Positions 60,902 through 64,000 of a stretch of 64,000 nt of DNA are shown here, piece after piece. Where the stretch lies: the NCBI RefSeq assembly GCF_014642635.1, contig NZ_BMIQ01000002.1, forward strand, positions 744,001 to 808,000, in the 5' to 3' direction. The notes below the pieces were generated by a model. It had not been told where the DNA came from and did no database searches. It was given only the letters and a program-made list of their open reading frames with translations. This DNA comes from Aureimonas endophytica. Lineage in GTDB: Bacteria; Pseudomonadota; Alphaproteobacteria; Rhizobiales; Rhizobiaceae. Position 1 is the first letter of the stretch. Each line of letters opens with the position of its first letter. The position numbers were made by a program, and so were the translations under genes.

Positions 60902-61253
60902 GCGGGTTATCCTTCAAGCGGGCGCCGCGCCGCGCACGAAGCGCGACGGGGGCCAAGCGAATGAACGTGTGACGGCGAGGCCGGGCGGGAGCGGCGGGCG
61001 AGCCGGCGCCGGGCGCCGCGGGGAGATCCCGCCACGGGCCGCGGCCTGCTCGCGTCCGAAACGGCCTCGGTCCGTGCAGCCTTGTTCCATAGAGACGGGT
61101 CGGCGCTTTGACAACGCGCCGTCGCGCGGCGCGATCGCAGGCCGGCGGCGGAGCATTGCGCGCGGCCGGCGCCGCGAGGGACGCCGCCGGGACCGAATGC
61201 GCCGCGGACCGGCGCTGGCGCCCCCTCGCTTCGACGGGCGGGCGCCGCGCCCC
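60902..61253. other. GC-rich intergenic region, no gene recognised
   Basis: About 350 bases between the pssE-like stop and the flippase start. It is very GC-rich, with runs of CGCC/GGCG and no clear promoter or gene that I can support. Confidence 0.35.
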
Positions 61254-61724
61254 TCAACCGAGTTGCTGTTTGACGAAGTCGAGGAGCTGGATGCGCTTCG
61301 CCTCGATATCCGGGGTCATGATCGCGGGCGCCAGTTCGCCGGCCAGCAGCGTCCGCAACTCGTCCTTGGTTTCGGCCGCATGGATGCCCGCGCGGTGGCG
61401 CAGCTGCGAGATCGTCGCGAGCTGATGATCGTTGCGGTGCTCGCCCAGCGCCGCCCGGCGCGGCACGAGGATGATGGGCTTGTGATATTTATAGGCCTTG
61501 AGGACGGTGCCGATGCCGGCATGGGCGACGATGACGCTGGCGTCGCGCATCAGGGCCTCGAATTCCTGCGGGCCGATATTGGCCTGATGCCGCACATTCG
61601 TCGGAACATAGCCGCTGATGCCGGTCTGGGCGAAGACGGGGGTCGAGAGCTCGGGCGCGAGCTCGTCGATCATCTTGATCAGGCGGTCGAACGGCAGCTG
61701 CGTTCCGACGGTCACCACGATCAA
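61254..61724 (-). CDS. pssE: Glycosyltransferase catalytic subunit, PssE / ALG13-like
   Basis: The 156-residue cytosolic protein is the C-terminal-half-like partner of a split GT-28-type transferase. It begins IVVTVGTQLPFDRLIKMIDELAP, the conserved start of PssE/ALG13 proteins. FEALMRDASVIVAHAGIGTVLKAYKYHKPIILVPRRAALGEHRNDHQLATI contains the nucleotide-sugar binding loop, including HAGIGT. The start is TTG 61724, overlapping the PssD TGA, with GGAG about eight bases upstream. In rhizobia PssD/PssE adds glucuronic acid to the lipid-linked glucose. The adjacent UDP-glucose dehydrogenase would supply UDP-glucuronate. Confidence 0.88.
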   Translation of the reverse strand: MIVVTVGTQLPFDRLIKMIDELAPELSTPVFAQTGISGYVPTNVRHQANIGPQEFEALMRDASVIVAHAGIGTVLKAYKYHKPIILVPRRAALGEHRNDHQLATISQLRHRAGIHAAETKDELRTLLAGELAPAIMTPDIEAKRIQLLDFVKQQLG

Positions 61725-62176
61725 AGGAGTTCTCCGGAATAATGCGGTCCGCTCGGCTGGGCGAGATGCGACCATTGCGTCAGCCAGGTATCGGCGAAGA
61801 AGCGCGCCATCTTGCCCGACATCGACAGCTTCTCGACATTGGCGAAACTGTCGATCCAGATGGTCTTGGCGCCGACGAGGCGGCCGAAGGCGAGGCAGAT
61901 GAGGCCGGGCGCGGCGCCGGTGGAGATCACCACCTTGGGGCGGATGGAGAAGACCAGCTTCGCGCATTGCCGGACGCATTGCATCGTGTCGCCGATCCGG
62001 TTGCGATTGCAGTCCTTGACCACGACGCCCTTCAGCCCGGCCTGATCCAGCAATCCCTGCTTGGTCGTGACGAAGAGCACCGTCTGGCCCTCGAAGGCGG
62101 CCGAAACGATTTGCATCTGTTCCCAATGGCCGCCGCCCGAGGCGACCGCGAGCACCGTATCGGATCGTTTCGCCAT
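61721..62176 (-). CDS. pssD: Glycosyltransferase anchor subunit, PssD / ALG14-like
   Basis: The 151-residue protein matches ALG14/PssD: it starts VLAVASGGGHWEQMQIVSAAF, with the GGGHWEQM loop of the family, and has VFSIRPKVVISTGAAPGLICLAFGRLVGAKTIWIDSFAN (the GAA loop). It recruits the catalytic PssE-type partner and the acceptor at the membrane face. It lies 1 bp after ugd and overlaps pssE (stop TGA inside the TTGA), so the three make one operon: ugd, pssD, pssE. The frame gives no transmembrane helix at the N-terminus, unlike eukaryotic ALG14. Confidence 0.88.
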   Translation of the reverse strand: MAKRSDTVLAVASGGGHWEQMQIVSAAFEGQTVLFVTTKQGLLDQAGLKGVVVKDCNRNRIGDTMQCVRQCAKLVFSIRPKVVISTGAAPGLICLAFGRLVGAKTIWIDSFANVEKLSMSGKMARFFADTWLTQWSHLAQPSGPHYSGELL

Positions 62177-62177
62177 G

Positions 62178-63344
62178 TCAGTCCTGTCCGAACAAATCGC
62201 GCGTGAAGACCTTCTCGCGGACGTCGCTGAGCTCCGCCGACATGCGGTTGGTCACGATGACGTCGGAAACGCGCTTGAATTCCTCGAGGTCGCGCATGAC
62301 CGGGGAGCGGAAGTACTGGTCCGCCTCGAGAGCGGGTTCGAACACGACGACCGGCACTCCCTTCGCCTTGATTCGTTTCATGATGCCCTGGATCGAGGAC
62401 TGCCGGAAATTGTCCGAGCCATGTTTCATCGTCAGCCGATGGATACCGACGATTTGCGGCGAAAAACTCAACACCGCGTCGGCGATGAAGTCCTTGCGGG
62501 TGGAATTGGCCTCGACGATGGCGCGGATGAGGCTCTGCGGCACTTCGCGATAGTTCGCCAGCAGCTGCTTGGTGTCCTTAGGCAGGCAGTAGCCGCCATA
62601 GCCGAAGGAGGGATTGTTGTAATGGGTGCCGATGCGCGGATCGAGGCACACGCCGTCGATGATCTCGCGCGTGCTGAGATTGTGGGTCGCCGCATAGGTG
62701 TCGAGCTCGTTGAAATAGGCGACACGCATGGCGAGATAGGTGTTCGAGAAGAGCTTGATCGCCTCGGCTTCGCTGGAATCGGCGAAGAGGATCGGCGCGT
62801 CCTGCCGGATCGCTCCCTCGCGCAGGAGGTCCGCGAAGCGCCGGGCGCGCTCCGAATGCTCCCCGACGATGATGCGCGAGGGATGGAGATTGTCGTAGAG
62901 CGCCTTTCCTTCCCGCAGGAATTCCGGCGAGAAGATGACATTGTCGGTCGCGAGGCTGGCGCGGACGCTCTTGGTGTAGCCGACCGGCACGGTCGACTTG
63001 ATGACGATCGTCGCCTTATCGTTGACCGCCATGACGTCGCGAATCGCCGCCTCGACGAGACGGGTGTCGAACGTATTGGTCTGCGGATCGTAATTGGTCG
63101 GTGTCGCGACGATCACGAATTCGGCATCGGAATAAGCCTCGACGCGATCCAGGGTCGCGCGAAGCATCAGCGGCCGGTTGGCAAGGTAGTCCTCGATTTC
63201 GGGATCGACGATCGGAGATGTCCTGGCATTCAGCATCTCGACTTTCGCCGGAACGACATCGAGAGCGACGACTTCATGATGCTGCGCGAGCAGAATTGCA
63301 TTCGAGAGGCCGACATAGCCTAGTCCCGCCACTGCAATCTTCAT
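62178..63344 (-). CDS. ugd: UDP-glucose 6-dehydrogenase
   Basis: The 388-residue cytosolic enzyme oxidises UDP-glucose to UDP-glucuronate with two NAD+. The Rossmann motif [20 protein letters not shown] opens the protein. [21 protein letters not shown] (about 148) and the active-site Cys in [16 protein letters not shown] (about 255) are diagnostic. [13 protein letters not shown] and the C-terminal NAD-binding-like domain follow. ATG 63344 is chosen for the family start and the GGAG upstream; an ATG at 63365 would add seven residues. Length matches the short enteric-type enzyme (about 388). It heads the operon that provides the donor for the PssD/PssE pair. Confidence 0.93.
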   Translation of the reverse strand: MKIAVAGLGYVGLSNAILLAQHHEVVALDVVPAKVEMLNARTSPIVDPEIEDYLANRPLMLRATLDRVEAYSDAEFVIVATPTNYDPQTNTFDTRLVEAAIRDVMAVNDKATIVIKSTVPVGYTKSVRASLATDNVIFSPEFLREGKALYDNLHPSRIIVGEHSERARRFADLLREGAIRQDAPILFADSSEAEAIKLFSNTYLAMRVAYFNELDTYAATHNLSTREIIDGVCLDPRIGTHYNNPSFGYGGYCLPKDTKQLLANYREVPQSLIRAIVEANSTRKDFIADAVLSFSPQIVGIHRLTMKHGSDNFRQSSIQGIMKRIKAKGVPVVVFEPALEADQYFRSPVMRDLEEFKRVSDVIVTNRMSAELSDVREKVFTRDLFGQD

Positions 63345-64000
63345 CAATCCCACTCCATGCTTCACTGCGGGATCGTAGTCTTCCGATTCCTACCCATCAT
63401 TACTTTTTTTGCGATGCAACATTCAAGGCCGGAAAGGTTGCACCAGCCGCTGCAGGCCGCCGCCGCGTCGCGGACGATCGGTTTCAAGGGCGGCCGGCGG
63501 ACGCCCGGCGGCGTTAACGCGCTGGAAACAGACGGCTTCGGATCCGGCGTTCCAGGGACGGGCGGCCGCTGCGGGCGAGCACGATGCGCGGTCGAGGACG
63601 GTCTCGTCCGGCGCGTCGATGCCGCCTCGCGGCGAACCGGGGCCTTGTACGGCGAATCGGGATCTGGTGATTCGTTGGGGATGCCCAAGCCAATCTGGCG
63701 CTCGCGCTGGAGCGGGACGGCCGGCGGGGTCCGTCATTGGGGGCTATGTGGTCGCGGTCATGCCGACGAAGGCAGTGCGGGCATCCCCGCACCTGCCCGC
63801 TCGCCGGCTGTTGGACCGGCGCACCTATCGGCCGTTCCTTGCCGGTGCTTTTCGAGCTTCATGCCTTGGCGCAGTCGCATCGATCGCAGGCGAGTGTCAA
63901 TCCGAAACACGCTCCGCTTGCCGCGACGGCCCCGGGGCGGGGCGACGAAGCGGCAGGGCGGACGGGACGGGACGGAGGCGCGACGAGTCTTACTCGTCGT
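63345..64000. other. Region at the window end without a recognisable gene
   Basis: About 650 bases upstream of ugd. The first part (63360-63420) is AT-rich with a run of seven T (63404-63410) and probably holds the ugd promoter. The remainder is GC-rich, with open frames of low protein character and no motif I recognise. A gene may begin beyond the window edge. Confidence 0.35.

Noticed and set aside
1-64000. CRISPR arrays, tRNA and rRNA genes
   Set aside because: No regularly spaced short repeats and no cloverleaf or conserved rRNA segments were seen on either strand.
63354-64000. Small open frames on both strands at the window end
   Set aside because: Arg/Pro-rich low-complexity translations without ribosome sites or motifs; kept only as an unannotated region.

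Overview
The window is GC-rich chromosomal DNA, tightly packed with genes. It most likely comes from an alphaproteobacterium of the order Hyphomicrobiales (Rhizobiales). Supporting this are a near-perfect Irr-type iron control element, a PrsD/PrsE-type secretion pair, a PssD/PssE-type split glycosyltransferase, ExoY/ExoQ/ExoP-like polysaccharide genes and a DUF6481-like protein. The genus cannot be set from the sequence alone.

Housekeeping and nutrient section (1-16.9 kb). The window opens inside prfC (release factor 3). Next come a flavodoxin-fold quinone reductase divergent from a LysR regulator, and a small charged DUF6481-like protein. An Rrf2 regulator sits directly upstream of a sulfate ABC transporter operon (sbp-cysT-cysW-cysA); the same 13-base motif lies in front of both the regulator and the operon. 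A nucleoside hydrolase and an unusual 830-residue Na+/H+ antiporter with a C-terminal cyclic-nucleotide-binding domain follow. After them, on the minus strand, lies an iron uptake operon (efeU-efeO-efeB-efeM-like) behind an Irr box.

Exopolysaccharide island (16.9-63.3 kb). Nearly everything here fits making, exporting, decorating or cutting a surface polysaccharide. Precursor and priming genes are ugd (UDP-glucuronate) and an ExoY-type priming transferase. Chain-building genes are GT4 and GT2 glycosyltransferases, the PssD/PssE pair and a GT-like protein. Flipping, polymerisation and export are covered by a Wzx flippase, two O-antigen-ligase/ExoQ-like membrane proteins, a Wza-like outer-membrane lipoprotein and an ExoP/Wzc co-polymerase kinase. 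Decoration genes are an acyltransferase-3, two paralogous hexapeptide acetyltransferases, three SGNH hydrolases and a polysaccharide deacetylase. Degradation is represented by a Tat-exported GH10 xylanase-like enzyme and two giant proteins (1158 and 1414 residues).

The most striking feature is those two giant proteins. Each has an N-terminal jelly-roll polysaccharide-lyase-like domain (two copies in the larger), an Ig-like segment, a long array of YD-like repeats and a type I secretion C-terminus. They share an apparently identical 1146-bp 3' end. The prsD/prsE type I exporter lies about 13 kb away. I infer a secreted EPS-remodelling system whose C-terminal delivery module is being homogenised by gene conversion or was recently duplicated. 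No RNA genes, insertion sequences or CRISPR arrays were seen.
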